From assembly GCA_937997955.1 (NCBI GenBank), contig CALLDR010000076.1, positions 1 through 16,404 on the forward strand: DNA of 16,404 nt. Reading direction: 5' to 3'. Under the pieces are notes generated by a model that saw only the letters and a program-made list of their open reading frames with translations, searched no databases and was not told the DNA's origin. This stretch comes from an uncultured Emergencia sp. (GTDB lineage Bacteria; Bacillota; Clostridia; Peptostreptococcales; Anaerovoracaceae). Numbering within the stretch: position 1 is the stretch's first letter; every line of letters starts with the position of its first letter. Positions 1 through 7,452 of the stretch are shown piece by piece. The translations under genes and the position numbers were made by a program.

Positions 1-1102
1 GGGCGATGATCTTGGCGCCGTCCACCAGTCTTTCATGGGCGTGATCTGTCTTCATGGCCTCCGCGAATCCTCTGGTATGGATCGGCGTATCCGGGTCCGT
101 CACCTGCAGGCAAGGATGAAATCCCGGGCAGGCGAAGCTGACATTTCCGGCGTCGGAAGATCCGAAGATCTTATCAGGATCGCCGTTGACCTCGATCCCC
201 AGTTCATCATATATTTCAGCCAGCGCGGCGATGCCGGTAGGGTTCGGTTTCATATTGTCATAGACGGCGGCCGTCGCGTACTTGTCCCAGGTGGTCTGCG
301 TCGCGATCGCCGCGCCTCTGGCGCAGTCGTCCACCCTCTGGATCAGCTCCTGCAGATATCTTTTGTCCAGCGCGCGGATGTAGAACTCCGCGGTGACCTC
401 TTCCGGCACGATGTTCGGAGCTTCGCCTCCGTTTCTGATGATGCCGTGGAACTGAGCGTCCTGGGTGCTGTGCTGGCGAAGCATGTCCACCGCGTGGAAC
501 ATCAGCTGTGCCGCGTTGAAGGCGTTGCGTCCGTCCCAAGGCGCCGCGGATGCGTGGGCCGCTTTGCCATGGAAGCAGTACATATAAGATGCCAGTCCCT
601 GAAGCTTCGGCGCCAGCAGGCTGGAATTATACAGATGCACCATGATAGCCATATCGTATCCGTCAAAGACGCCGTCCTCCACCATCTGGCACTTGGCGCC
701 GTCGGTTTCCTCTACCGGCGTGCCTATGATATGGATATCCGTATCCAACTCGTCCTGCAGATCCTTTGTGGCCAAAGCCGCCAGAATACTGATCGAGCCG
801 GACAGGCAGTGGCCGCAGGCGTGACCGATCTCAGGAAGCGCGTCGTATTCAGTCATGATTGCAACCTTGTGTCTGTGATTGTTTTCTCCAAAAATCGCTT
901 TAAAGGCGGTGTCCCGGTTGGCAAAAGGATATTCCGTCTGATAACCGTGCGCCTGCAGCAGGTTTACGATTTTCCTGGAAGTCTCATACTCCTCCCCGGA
1001 AATTTCCGGATGATCAGCGATGTCGTCGTTGAGCGCCGTCAATTCCGCCCTGTTCTTTTCAATTTCCGCGAAGATTTTTTCTTTTAATTCGTTGTAGCTC
1101 AT
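1..1102 (-). CDS. M20 family amidohydrolase/peptidase (AbgB/PM20D2-like), 3' end outside window
   Basis: A cytoplasmic metal-dependent amidohydrolase of the M20 type, which cleaves terminal amide or peptide bonds. The reading frame opens at the ATG at 1102 and stays open for 367 codons to the window edge, so the C-terminus is missing. Visible motifs are TEYDALPEIGHACGH at about residues 84-98, which carries the acidic residue and the His-Cys-Gly-His metal site of the M20D branch. HGKAAHASAAPWDGRNAF follows mid-protein, as in the lid-domain start of that branch. GSSDAGNVS and HTRGFAEA lie near the visible end. The SD AGGAGG at 1112-1117 sits 9 nt before the ATG. It is downstream of, and in the same direction as, a D-aminoacylase-type gene, 113 bp away, and appears to have its own promoter. 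The substrate is unknown; aminobenzoyl-glutamate, N-acyl amino acids and dipeptides are all used by relatives. No signal peptide is visible. Confidence 0.88.
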   Translation of the reverse strand, partial: MSYNELKEKIFAEIEKNRAELTALNDDIADHPEISGEEYETSRKIVNLLQAHGYQTEYPFANRDTAFKAIFGENNHRHKVAIMTEYDALPEIGHACGHCLSGSISILAALATKDLQDELDTDIHIIGTPVEETDGAKCQMVEDGVFDGYDMAIMVHLYNSSLLAPKLQGLASYMYCFHGKAAHASAAPWDGRNAFNAAQLMFHAVDMLRQHSTQDAQFHGIIRNGGEAPNIVPEEVTAEFYIRALDKRYLQELIQRVDDCARGAAIATQTTWDKYATAAVYDNMKPNPTGIAALAEIYDELGIEVNGDPDKIFGSSDAGNVSFACPGFHPCLQVTDPDTPIHTRGFAEAMKTDHAHERLVDGAKIIA

Positions 1103-1175
1103 GCTGCTCTGCCTCCTTTACAAATGGCATTTCTCTGGCATTTTCCAAACAAAACGCCGTCTCATCTCTTTCACA

Positions 1176-1204
1176 ATCCTACCATATCCCGCATAAGAAT
1201 TCAA
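1176..1204 (-). promoter_or_regulatory. Candidate sigma-A promoter for the M20 gene
   Basis: On the minus strand TTGAAT (1199-1204) and TAGGAT (1176-1181) are separated by 17 bp, in the 113-bp gap between the D-aminoacylase-type gene and the M20 gene. It predicts a start near 1169 and a leader of about 67 nt. That leader contains two direct copies of TGGCATTT (1125-1132 and 1136-1143, plus-strand reading). The first lies inside the palindrome AAATGGCATTT, just before the SD. Inferred from sequence only. Confidence 0.5.
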
Positions 1205-1215
1205 GTAAAACCCGG

Positions 1216-2571
1216 CTATTTATAGCTGATGAATCTGCCTAGCCTGTCGTTGACGGTCTTCTTGTGATCCATGGCCATTTTGCCGCCGACGAATACATAT
1301 TCGATGCCCTCCGGCTGGATATGCAGGTCGGAGAAGGTAGCGCCGTCGATGACAGTCTCAGGGTCAAATACCGTAAGATCCGCGTCGCACCCGATCTGGA
1401 TGCGCCCTTTGTTCTCCAGCTCCAGCCGCTTCGCCGGCTCCAGGGTCATCTTCCGGACGGCGTCGATGAGCGGAAGCACTTTGTCCTCCCTCACGTATTT
1501 GCCCAGGACTCTCGGGAAGGTTCCCGCAGCCCGCGGATGGCCGTTGCCGTTGTTGATGATGGCGTCGCTGGCTACCATGCCGTTTTTGTTGGCGATTGCC
1601 GCGGCGATCTCGGACTCGTTCATAACAAAGGCCACAGCCAGCATGTCCGGGTATTCGGCGCGCACCTTCTCAAAGATTTCCTTGTCGCACCGAACGTCTT
1701 TGTACGGCTCGTCTGTCAGCAAAATATCGCTGTAATCCCTGTGCCACGCCTCGATACAACCGTCCTCAAAGACCGCCGATCCCATGTAGGTGGAAAAAGC
1801 GTTGTACGGATAGGTATCGTAGTTCAGCCGCGGATTCTCTTCCATGGCGCGGTTGATGACGTCCAGAGATTCTTCCATGAATCCCATGGCTGAGCAGCTG
1901 GACAGATGGGAGATCTGGAATTTCATCGGGATCTTCTCCGCGATCTCGATCATCTCCGTAACGGAATCGATGCTGGTCAGGCAGTCCTCTCTGTAGTGAG
2001 CGGCGGCCAAAAGGTGCGGATCGTCGCTGACCGACAGCGCGTCCAGCACTTCTTCCGTGGTGATGCCGGGATCGTATTCGATGCCGAAGGAGACGCCGTA
2101 AGCGCCTTCGTCCAGCTCACGCCGCAGGAGCGCCCGTATCTCTTCCCGCTGTTCCTTTGTCGCTGTCTCGTAACGCGGAATCCCCAGCTTATACCGCATC
2201 TGGTTGTATCCCGCCAGCATGATATAGTTGACTGGGCTTCCTCCGAGGCGTTCCAGGACTTCCTTGAAGTAGGAGAGATCCTGTTTCTGAATACCGCAGT
2301 TGCCTCCCACAGCCGTGGTAACGCCCATTTCCAGCATCATCTGAGCGATGACGTAGGATTCACCTTCATCTTTGAAGTTTTCCTCATGCATGTGGATGTC
2401 GATGAAGCCCGGAGAAACCACGCAGCCAGACACGTCTATGGTCTTAGCCGCCTCCGGCGTTTCGCCGCCGATATAGGCGATCTTTCCGTCTGCCACGCCG
2501 ATGTTGGCAGACTTCATCTCTCCCGCATCGAAGTCCGGGTACTGTCCATTTATCAAAAGTAAATCAAGCAT
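1216..2571 (-). CDS. D-aminoacylase-type amidohydrolase (N-acyl-D-amino-acid deacylase family)
   Basis: A TIM-barrel amidohydrolase of 451 residues, close to the 480-odd of characterised D-aminoacylases, which hydrolyse N-acyl-D-amino acids to a D-amino acid and a carboxylate. Family landmarks are present in order: FIDIHMH (H60, H62), VGGNCG with the metal-ligand cysteine C92, SFGIEYDPG at 161-169, AAHYRED with H192, QISHL with H222, and ASDAI with D336. GHPRAAGTFPRVLGKYV (344-360) and the C-terminal ADLTVFDP of the beta-sandwich follow. The start ATG at 2571 has GGAGG at 2581-2585, 9 nt upstream, inside the end of the preceding gene. The two genes overlap by 8 bp, so translation is probably coupled. 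No signal peptide is seen, so it should be cytoplasmic. The exact substrate is open; relatives also act on D-glutamate or D-aspartate derivatives and on dihydropyrimidine-like amides. Confidence 0.9.
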   Translation of the reverse strand: MLDLLLINGQYPDFDAGEMKSANIGVADGKIAYIGGETPEAAKTIDVSGCVVSPGFIDIHMHEENFKDEGESYVIAQMMLEMGVTTAVGGNCGIQKQDLSYFKEVLERLGGSPVNYIMLAGYNQMRYKLGIPRYETATKEQREEIRALLRRELDEGAYGVSFGIEYDPGITTEEVLDALSVSDDPHLLAAAHYREDCLTSIDSVTEMIEIAEKIPMKFQISHLSSCSAMGFMEESLDVINRAMEENPRLNYDTYPYNAFSTYMGSAVFEDGCIEAWHRDYSDILLTDEPYKDVRCDKEIFEKVRAEYPDMLAVAFVMNESEIAAAIANKNGMVASDAIINNGNGHPRAAGTFPRVLGKYVREDKVLPLIDAVRKMTLEPAKRLELENKGRIQIGCDADLTVFDPETVIDGATFSDLHIQPEGIEYVFVGGKMAMDHKKTVNDRLGRFISYK

Positions 2572-4681
2572 TTCTATACACCTCCAAAATATGTTTGATC
2601 GAATACTTAGCGTTTTCTAAGAAAGCCTCCTTCGGCTGATCCTCGCCCCTGCGCTCTGACCAGAACTGCTCCTCATATTTTTCCATGATCTGATCTTTGT
2701 CCAGCCCCTGGTCATACTGTTCAAGGATAAAATCTCTTTCCATCTCCGCGTAGCGGCGGTACAGGTCGAAGTAGATGCCGGTCAGCCCTTCCGGATGTAT
2801 GCCGTAATGAGGTCCCACCAGCCGCTTTGCTCCGTAGGCCCTGCACTTGTCCGCCGATGCCAGAGTGTCCTTAAAGCTCTTTAAGAAAGCCGTCGTGATC
2901 TCCGGAGGGAACCGCATGACGCCGGTGCTTTCGCTGGTGAACATGACACCGTCCGGCTCCAGCACATAGGTCAGAGAGCAGTCGGTATGGCCCTTTGTCT
3001 CCAGGACCTGAAGGTAGCTGCCGCCGCCTAAACCGATGCGGCCGCCGTCCCCCACTGTCTGATTGATGCGCAGCGGCTCCACCAGGACCGGTTCTCTGGA
3101 AGACGTATAGCCGTCCCTCGCCGCTTCGCCCAGCCGCTTCATGGTCCGCTTCGCCCCTTCGCTCTGAAAGACGTCCCGGGCTTTTGACGCGCCAAAGACC
3201 TGGGCCTCCGGCCACTGAAGCAGCACGTAAGGCAGCGCGCCGATATGGTCGTAATGGGTGTGTGAGAGCACCACATAGTCCAGACTGCCGCGGTCATGCT
3301 TTGCCAGAGCTTCTTTGATATTCTCGATGAGTTTCTCATGGCAGTAGGCCATACCGGTGTCGTACAGGGCGGTCTTTTCCGGGCCGAAGATCAAAAGGGC
3401 CTCCCCGCCGGTGTCGGCCGTCACCCGGCAGATGTTGTCGGGATAGGCAAACTGGTCGTGGCCGTCAAAGAGCCTTCGTATCTCATCGTCAGACGGCAGG
3501 GTCTGATCATTTGGAAGGGTCTGAACATTTGGCAGTGTCCGCTCATCGTCTCCGGAAATGGCTGCGCGGCCGCCGGCGGAATCGTCAGCGGAATCGCTGG
3601 CGGAATCGTCGGAGGAACCGTCGACAGAGCCGTCCCTCTTCTGCTCCCGAAGGAGCTTGAAAAAGTGTATTGTGATGGACGCGATGATGATCAGGCCGAT
3701 ATAGCCTTCCGCCGGATACAGGTAGGCCACGATGGTCTTAAATCCGGTAAGACCGCAGACAAAGCCGACCGCGGCCCCCGCGATCAAAATGTATTTCTTC
3801 TTCGGGCTTTCTTTGATCTTGGTGGAAAACCCGTAGTATGTGCTGGTTGCCGCTGAGTAGATAGCCGCGAACAGGATCACGCCGAACAGCACGTTTGCCA
3901 CGGGAGATATCCTCGCGGAATACGCCAGCATCGGCAGATCCATTCCGTTGGAGAAGGCCATGTCCTTGCGCAGACCTGTAATCAGCATAAAGGTCAGCAG
4001 CGCCAGCAGGAAACCGCCCAGTCCTGCCCCGAAGATGCCGTGGGCTTTGCTCTTGGCGTTGACGGAGGAAGCCCCGACGATGGGGATCATACCCAGCATG
4101 TTGTAGGACACGAAGATGATGGCGGACCACAGCCACGTAGACGCCATGGAGCTGGTCGGGAAGCCGCTGGTGGCCCCGCTCTGCTCAATGTCCGAAAAAA
4201 TAACAATGACGCAGACCACCACGTCCACCGCGAACAGCGCCGGTACGATGAGTCGGAAAACCTTTGATATGCGTTCAAAATCTCCCAAAACGGTGATGAT
4301 GACCAGCACTACAATGATGATACCCCCTACAGCCTGAGGCAAACCGAATTGCTGAGCCAGGAACGATCCGCCTGCCGCGGACATGGATATGATGATGGTG
4401 TACAGAATGGCGGCCATGAAATAGCCCATGGCGGAGGTCAGTCCGGGACTGTCCACAAAGACGATGATCTTTCCCATATCATCTGTATTCAGCGTTCTGG
4501 CGATATAGCTGACCATCATGCCCAGGGCCATGAACAGAAGTCCGGCTATGATGAGCCCGAAATAGCCCTTGGTGCCGAAGACGCCGAAAAACTGCCAGCC
4601 TTCGCGACCGGACGCGAATCCCGCGCCCATGAGGGTGCCTACGTACAGAGCCGCCACATTGAAGCAGTTAAGTTTTTTCAT
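2564..4681 (-). CDS. Fusion: YkvI-type membrane transporter plus metallo-beta-lactamase-fold hydrolase
   Basis: One open frame of 705 residues. Residues 1-349 form a ten-segment membrane domain like the YkvI family, annotated as putative branched-chain amino-acid transporters. It starts with a glycine-rich first helix (GTLMGAGFASGREG) and includes conserved-looking stretches such as VSYNMLGMIPIVG. The last helix ends in KLLREQKR, which by the positive-inside rule puts the C-terminus in the cytoplasm. Residues 350-400 are an Asp/Ser-rich linker ending in a TLPN-type hexapeptide repeat. Residues of about 401-705 are a metallo-beta-lactamase fold: SHTHYDHIG (H474, H476, D478, H479), KGHTD (H565), SEST with E584 where most members have Asp, and GPHYG (H625). 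There is no Met between the last helix and the hydrolase, so no obvious independent start. AGGAGG precedes the ATG, and the start overlaps the upstream stop as ATGA. Likely imports a substrate and hydrolyses it; the substrate is unknown. Confidence 0.88.
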   Translation of the reverse strand: MKKLNCFNVAALYVGTLMGAGFASGREGWQFFGVFGTKGYFGLIIAGLLFMALGMMVSYIARTLNTDDMGKIIVFVDSPGLTSAMGYFMAAILYTIIISMSAAGGSFLAQQFGLPQAVGGIIIVVLVIITVLGDFERISKVFRLIVPALFAVDVVVCVIVIFSDIEQSGATSGFPTSSMASTWLWSAIIFVSYNMLGMIPIVGASSVNAKSKAHGIFGAGLGGFLLALLTFMLITGLRKDMAFSNGMDLPMLAYSARISPVANVLFGVILFAAIYSAATSTYYGFSTKIKESPKKKYILIAGAAVGFVCGLTGFKTIVAYLYPAEGYIGLIIIASITIHFFKLLREQKRDGSVDGSSDDSASDSADDSAGGRAAISGDDERTLPNVQTLPNDQTLPSDDEIRRLFDGHDQFAYPDNICRVTADTGGEALLIFGPEKTALYDTGMAYCHEKLIENIKEALAKHDRGSLDYVVLSHTHYDHIGALPYVLLQWPEAQVFGASKARDVFQSEGAKRTMKRLGEAARDGYTSSREPVLVEPLRINQTVGDGGRIGLGGGSYLQVLETKGHTDCSLTYVLEPDGVMFTSESTGVMRFPPEITTAFLKSFKDTLASADKCRAYGAKRLVGPHYGIHPEGLTGIYFDLYRRYAEMERDFILEQYDQGLDKDQIMEKYEEQFWSERRGEDQPKEAFLENAKYSIKHILEVYRNA
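3488..3541. repeat. Three 18-bp tandem units in the fusion linker
   Basis: Three degenerate 18-bp units (3488-3505, 3506-3523, 3524-3541) encode TLPNVQ, TLPNDQ and TLPSDD on the minus strand. They sit between the Asp/Ser-rich stretch and the hydrolase domain. Units two and three share the ATTTGG core. The repeat keeps frame and lengthens the interdomain tether. Confidence 0.75.
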
Positions 4682-5610
4682 GGTCGTTTCTCCTCCTCAG
4701 AATTTGATAAATCTGGCGTCTGCGCTGTCCGGCCGTCCGCGATCTCTCCATAGGTAAAGAAGACCAGACCGATCCAGATGATGACAAAGGCGCTGAACTG
4801 GATCATGTCAAAGGGCTCCTTAAACAGGAAGATGCCCAGCAGCAGCGAGATGGACGGCGATATGTACTCTGTCAGTCCCAGGGTGATCAGGGACAGCTTG
4901 TTTGCCGCAAAGGAGAAAAGCCCCAGAGGCACGGCAGTAGCTACGCCCGCGAACATCAGCAGAAAAAATTTCAAGCCGCCGCCGGCTCCATAGGCGCTGA
5001 CGCCCTGAGCTTCAAAGTAAAAGATGCACAGCAACGCCACTGGCGTCAGAAACAGGGTCTCGTACAAAAGGGACTGGATCGGATTCAGGGACACGCTCTT
5101 TTTGATGGCGGAATAGATGGCAAAGGACAGGGCCAGCCCGATGGATATCATCGGCAGCTGTCTGTAGCCGATGACCATGACCAGCAGCCCGCAGACCGCC
5201 AGGATCAGGGAAAGCTTTTTCCAGCCGTTGGCCCGCTCTCTATAGAAAATCATGCCGAAGAGACAGACCAGCAGCGGCTCTAAAAAGTATCCCATGCTGC
5301 ACTGAATGACAAAGCCGGCGTTGACCGCCCAGATGTAGATGCTCCAGTTTACCGTGATGACCAGACCTGCCGCCACGTAGACCAGGGTCTTTTTCCGACT
5401 TTCAAACATCGGCGCGAAGACCTTCCTGACGCCGCCCATCTTTACCACGCAGGCGATAAAGCAGAGGACGCCCATCAAAACGATGCGGTAAAAGATGATG
5501 ACGAAGGAATCGATGGGTTTCAGCGCGTTCCAATAGATTGGCAGGAAGCCCCATAACAGCGCGCAGCTGATGGCGCCGGCAAGCCCTGCCCTGTAGTTCT
5601 TTCTTTCCAT
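4678..5610 (-). CDS. rarD: RarD-type EamA/DMT-superfamily permease
   Basis: An integral membrane transporter of the drug/metabolite superfamily, RarD branch, with about ten hydrophobic segments over 310 residues. The family hallmark is near the N-terminus (GAISCALLWGFLPIYWNAL), and the second half repeats the EamA fold (YISPSISLLLGIFLFKEP). Substrates of RarD proteins are poorly known. I chose the ATG at 5610 over the in-frame GTG at 5616, because GGGAGT (5621-5626) lies 10 nt before the ATG but only 4 nt before the GTG. It is the first gene of a minus-strand operon. Its stop overlaps the next start in an ATGA, so it is translationally coupled to the transporter-hydrolase fusion. A role in moving the substrate or product of that pathway is inferred from position only. 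Confidence 0.88.
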   Translation of the reverse strand: MERKNYRAGLAGAISCALLWGFLPIYWNALKPIDSFVIIFYRIVLMGVLCFIACVVKMGGVRKVFAPMFESRKKTLVYVAAGLVITVNWSIYIWAVNAGFVIQCSMGYFLEPLLVCLFGMIFYRERANGWKKLSLILAVCGLLVMVIGYRQLPMISIGLALSFAIYSAIKKSVSLNPIQSLLYETLFLTPVALLCIFYFEAQGVSAYGAGGGLKFFLLMFAGVATAVPLGLFSFAANKLSLITLGLTEYISPSISLLLGIFLFKEPFDMIQFSAFVIIWIGLVFFTYGEIADGRTAQTPDLSNSEEEKRP

Positions 5611-5659
5611 AACCACTTACACTCCCGGCAAATAAATTTACAGATTTCGCTAATATATT

Positions 5660-5688
5660 ATTTTATCATTGTGCCTGGGAAATAGCAA
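5660..5688 (-). promoter_or_regulatory. Candidate promoter of the rarD/fusion/deacylase operon
   Basis: Minus-strand TTGCTA (5683-5688), a 17-bp spacer and TAAAAT (5660-5665). The stretch around the -10 is very AT-rich. The predicted start near 5653 gives a leader of about 40 nt to the rarD ATG. No operator is evident. Confidence 0.5.
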
Positions 5689-5844
5689 GAGGCAGGTTAT
5701 TTTCGTTGAGCCGGCCAGGGTCTTGGCCCATGCTCTGACTCAGCACCCTAGTCCCGCGCCCTGGCCCGGCGGCTGTGCGCGGAACTCTCTCGCGGTTGAG
5801 TTGAGCAGTTGATGGAATTGGGCTTTTTAGATGATATAGATGGG
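5689..5844. other. Non-coding GC-rich spacer with long imperfect inverted repeat
   Basis: No convincing gene lies between the rarD promoter and the ECF-operon terminator. The stretch holds an inverted repeat, GCCGGCCAGGG (5710-5720) against CCCTGGCCCGGC (5759-5770), which pairs over 11 bp with one bulged base around a 38-nt loop. The short palindrome CTGACTCAG (5735-5743) lies in that loop. Its composition differs sharply from the AT-rich promoter beside it. An open frame crosses it on the minus strand, but it has no SD and no recognisable content. Confidence 0.4.
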
Positions 5845-5880
5845 AAAAGCCCAACTTTGACGGCGCAAGTTGGGCTTTTT
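5845..5880 (-). terminator. Strong intrinsic terminator after the ECF operon, usable in both directions
   Basis: A perfect 13-bp inverted repeat, AAAAGCCCAACTT (5845-5857) and AAGTTGGGCTTTT (5867-5879), with a 9-nt loop and T runs on both strands. It starts 18 bp past the stop codon of the ECF ATPase gene. A further copy of one arm, TTGGGCTTTTT at 5818-5828, can pair with the 5845-5854 arm instead. Confidence 0.85.
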
Positions 5881-5897
5881 GCGGGTTATGAGCGGGT

Positions 5898-7433
5898 TCA
5901 GCCCAATCCCGCCGGAGCATCTTTTGTCGGAATCGCTTTTGTTGGAGCATCTTTTATTGGATCACCTTTTGTCGGACTGCATGCGAAATAATCTCTGAGC
6001 TTCTGTAATCCGGCTTCGTCCGCCTGGTACTGGTCGGCGATCGTCCCGTCCTGAAAATAAATGACGCTGGTGCAGCACTCCAAAATAAGCTCCAGATCAT
6101 GTGTGATCACGTAAACCGTCTCTCCCTCGCGCTGGAGCTGCCGCAGGAGATCGGCGGCCTCTTTCATATGACGGAGGTCTAATCCGCTTGAGGGCTCATC
6201 TAAAAACAGAACAGAGCGGTGGGACGCTATGGCGGATCCAATGGCCGCTCGCTGCTTTTGTCCGCCCGAAAGCGACATGGGATGCCGTTCCTGAACCTCC
6301 GACAGGTCCAACCCCGATATGATTTTTTCAGCCTGTTCCGCGTTTTCCTCAGCCATGCTGATAGTTATCTCATCTTTTACACTTTCAGTAAAAAGCTGAT
6401 GGTTCACGTCCTGCATAACCATATAGCAGATCTTCAGCCGGTCTTTCGGCTTTAATTTTTTGCCGTTCCATATGATTTCTCCGCATTTTCTTTCCAAACC
6501 GCAAAAGCAGCGGGAGAATGTGGATTTTCCAGCGCCGTTGTTCCCGATAACAGCCACAACCTGGCCTGCCGGTATCTCACAGTCTGGAATACGCAGGATT
6601 TCCGGTCCGTTTTTATAGGAGAACCGAAAGTTTTTCAGACAAATGGTCTGCCGCGGCGGCGGAAAATGAGGCTTTGCTCTTAACCCGCTCAACACAAAGG
6701 CCCTGAGCCCCATGCTGGCTCTCTTGGTTTCCCCAAGCTGCTCAAACTGTTCTGCGGTGTAGTCCCCTTGTATGGAACCGTCTTTGAGGTACAGGAACCG
6801 GTCTGCCAGTCCTCGTAAATAATATAGACGGTGCTCCGATACGACAATGGTCTTTCCCTGCGCTTTCCAAAAAGAGAGAATATCCCGCAGCTCCTGAATG
6901 GAAGGCGCATCTAAATTCGACGACGGTTCATCAAGCACAAAAATATCCGGCCGCATGACAGATACACCGGCGCAGGCAATCTTCTGCTTTTCCCCTCCTG
7001 ACAGGCTGAAAATACTCCGGTCCAGCAGTTTTCGCAGATGGAACTCCCGGGTTACCCGTTCCAGCCGTGATAGAATTTCCGTTTCTGAAACGCCCAGGTT
7101 CTCACAGCCAAAAGTGATCTCGCTGGTGGTATCCACATTGAAAAATTGAGACCGGGGATTCTGAAATACACTGCCAATCGTGCGGGCGGTATCAAAAAGA
7201 GGCTGCCTGGAAACATCTTTTTCATCGACATATACGCTGCCGGCAAGCCGCCCCTCATAATAATGGGGAATCAGCCCATTGATGAGACGTGTTATGGTGG
7301 TTTTTCCGCAGCCGCTTTCCCCACAAAGCACAACAAATTGTCCCTTCGGAATATCCAGGGTGATCTCCCGAACGCCGCCCGCGGAGCCTGTCTCACCATT
7401 GTATGAAAAAGATACATTATCAAATCTGATCAT
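5898..7433 (-). CDS. ECF transporter ATPase, two ABC domains in one chain
   Basis: The energising subunit of an energy-coupling-factor importer: 511 residues with two complete nucleotide-binding domains. Domain 1 has Walker A GESGCGKTT (38-46), signature LSGGEKQ (144-150) and Walker B FVLDEP (165-170). Domain 2 has GNNGAGKST (297-305), LSGGQKQ (388-394) and LFLDEP (409-414), followed by the switch histidine in ITHD. Fused duplicated ATPases are common in dedicated ECF systems, where they replace separate EcfA and EcfA'. I start at the ATG at 7433, preceded 7 nt upstream by GGGGAGGG (7441-7448). A start at 7571 would add a Cys-rich leader that overlaps the upstream gene and has no SD support. 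The C-terminus ends in a five-residue tandem repeat, absent from the ABC fold, that runs up to the terminator. Third gene of the S-T-A operon. Confidence 0.92.
   Translation of the reverse strand: MIRFDNVSFSYNGETGSAGGVREITLDIPKGQFVVLCGESGCGKTTITRLINGLIPHYYEGRLAGSVYVDEKDVSRQPLFDTARTIGSVFQNPRSQFFNVDTTSEITFGCENLGVSETEILSRLERVTREFHLRKLLDRSIFSLSGGEKQKIACAGVSVMRPDIFVLDEPSSNLDAPSIQELRDILSFWKAQGKTIVVSEHRLYYLRGLADRFLYLKDGSIQGDYTAEQFEQLGETKRASMGLRAFVLSGLRAKPHFPPPRQTICLKNFRFSYKNGPEILRIPDCEIPAGQVVAVIGNNGAGKSTFSRCFCGLERKCGEIIWNGKKLKPKDRLKICYMVMQDVNHQLFTESVKDEITISMAEENAEQAEKIISGLDLSEVQERHPMSLSGGQKQRAAIGSAIASHRSVLFLDEPSSGLDLRHMKEAADLLRQLQREGETVYVITHDLELILECCTSVIYFQDGTIADQYQADEAGLQKLRDYFACSPTKGDPIKDAPTKAIPTKDAPAGLG
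5914..5973. repeat. Four 15-bp tandem units at the 3' end of the ECF ATPase gene
   Basis: Units at 5914-5928, 5929-5943, 5944-5958 and 5959-5973 all follow the plus-strand pattern GGANNNNCTTTTNTN. On the minus strand they encode an in-frame tail around DPIKD-APTKA-IPTKD at ATPase residues of about 486-506. The length is a multiple of three, so copy-number change would not break the frame. Confidence 0.8.
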
Positions 7434-7452
7434 TTCTTTTCCCTCCCCTGTT

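Noticed and set aside
35..1087. Long plus-strand open frame opposite the M20 gene
   Set aside because: It is antisense to a clear M20 protein with metal-site motifs, has no SD and its translation resembles no family; a by-product of high GC in the third codon position.
1264..2562. Plus-strand open frames opposite the D-aminoacylase-type gene
   Set aside because: They overlap a protein with all family metal ligands and show no SD or recognisable motif.
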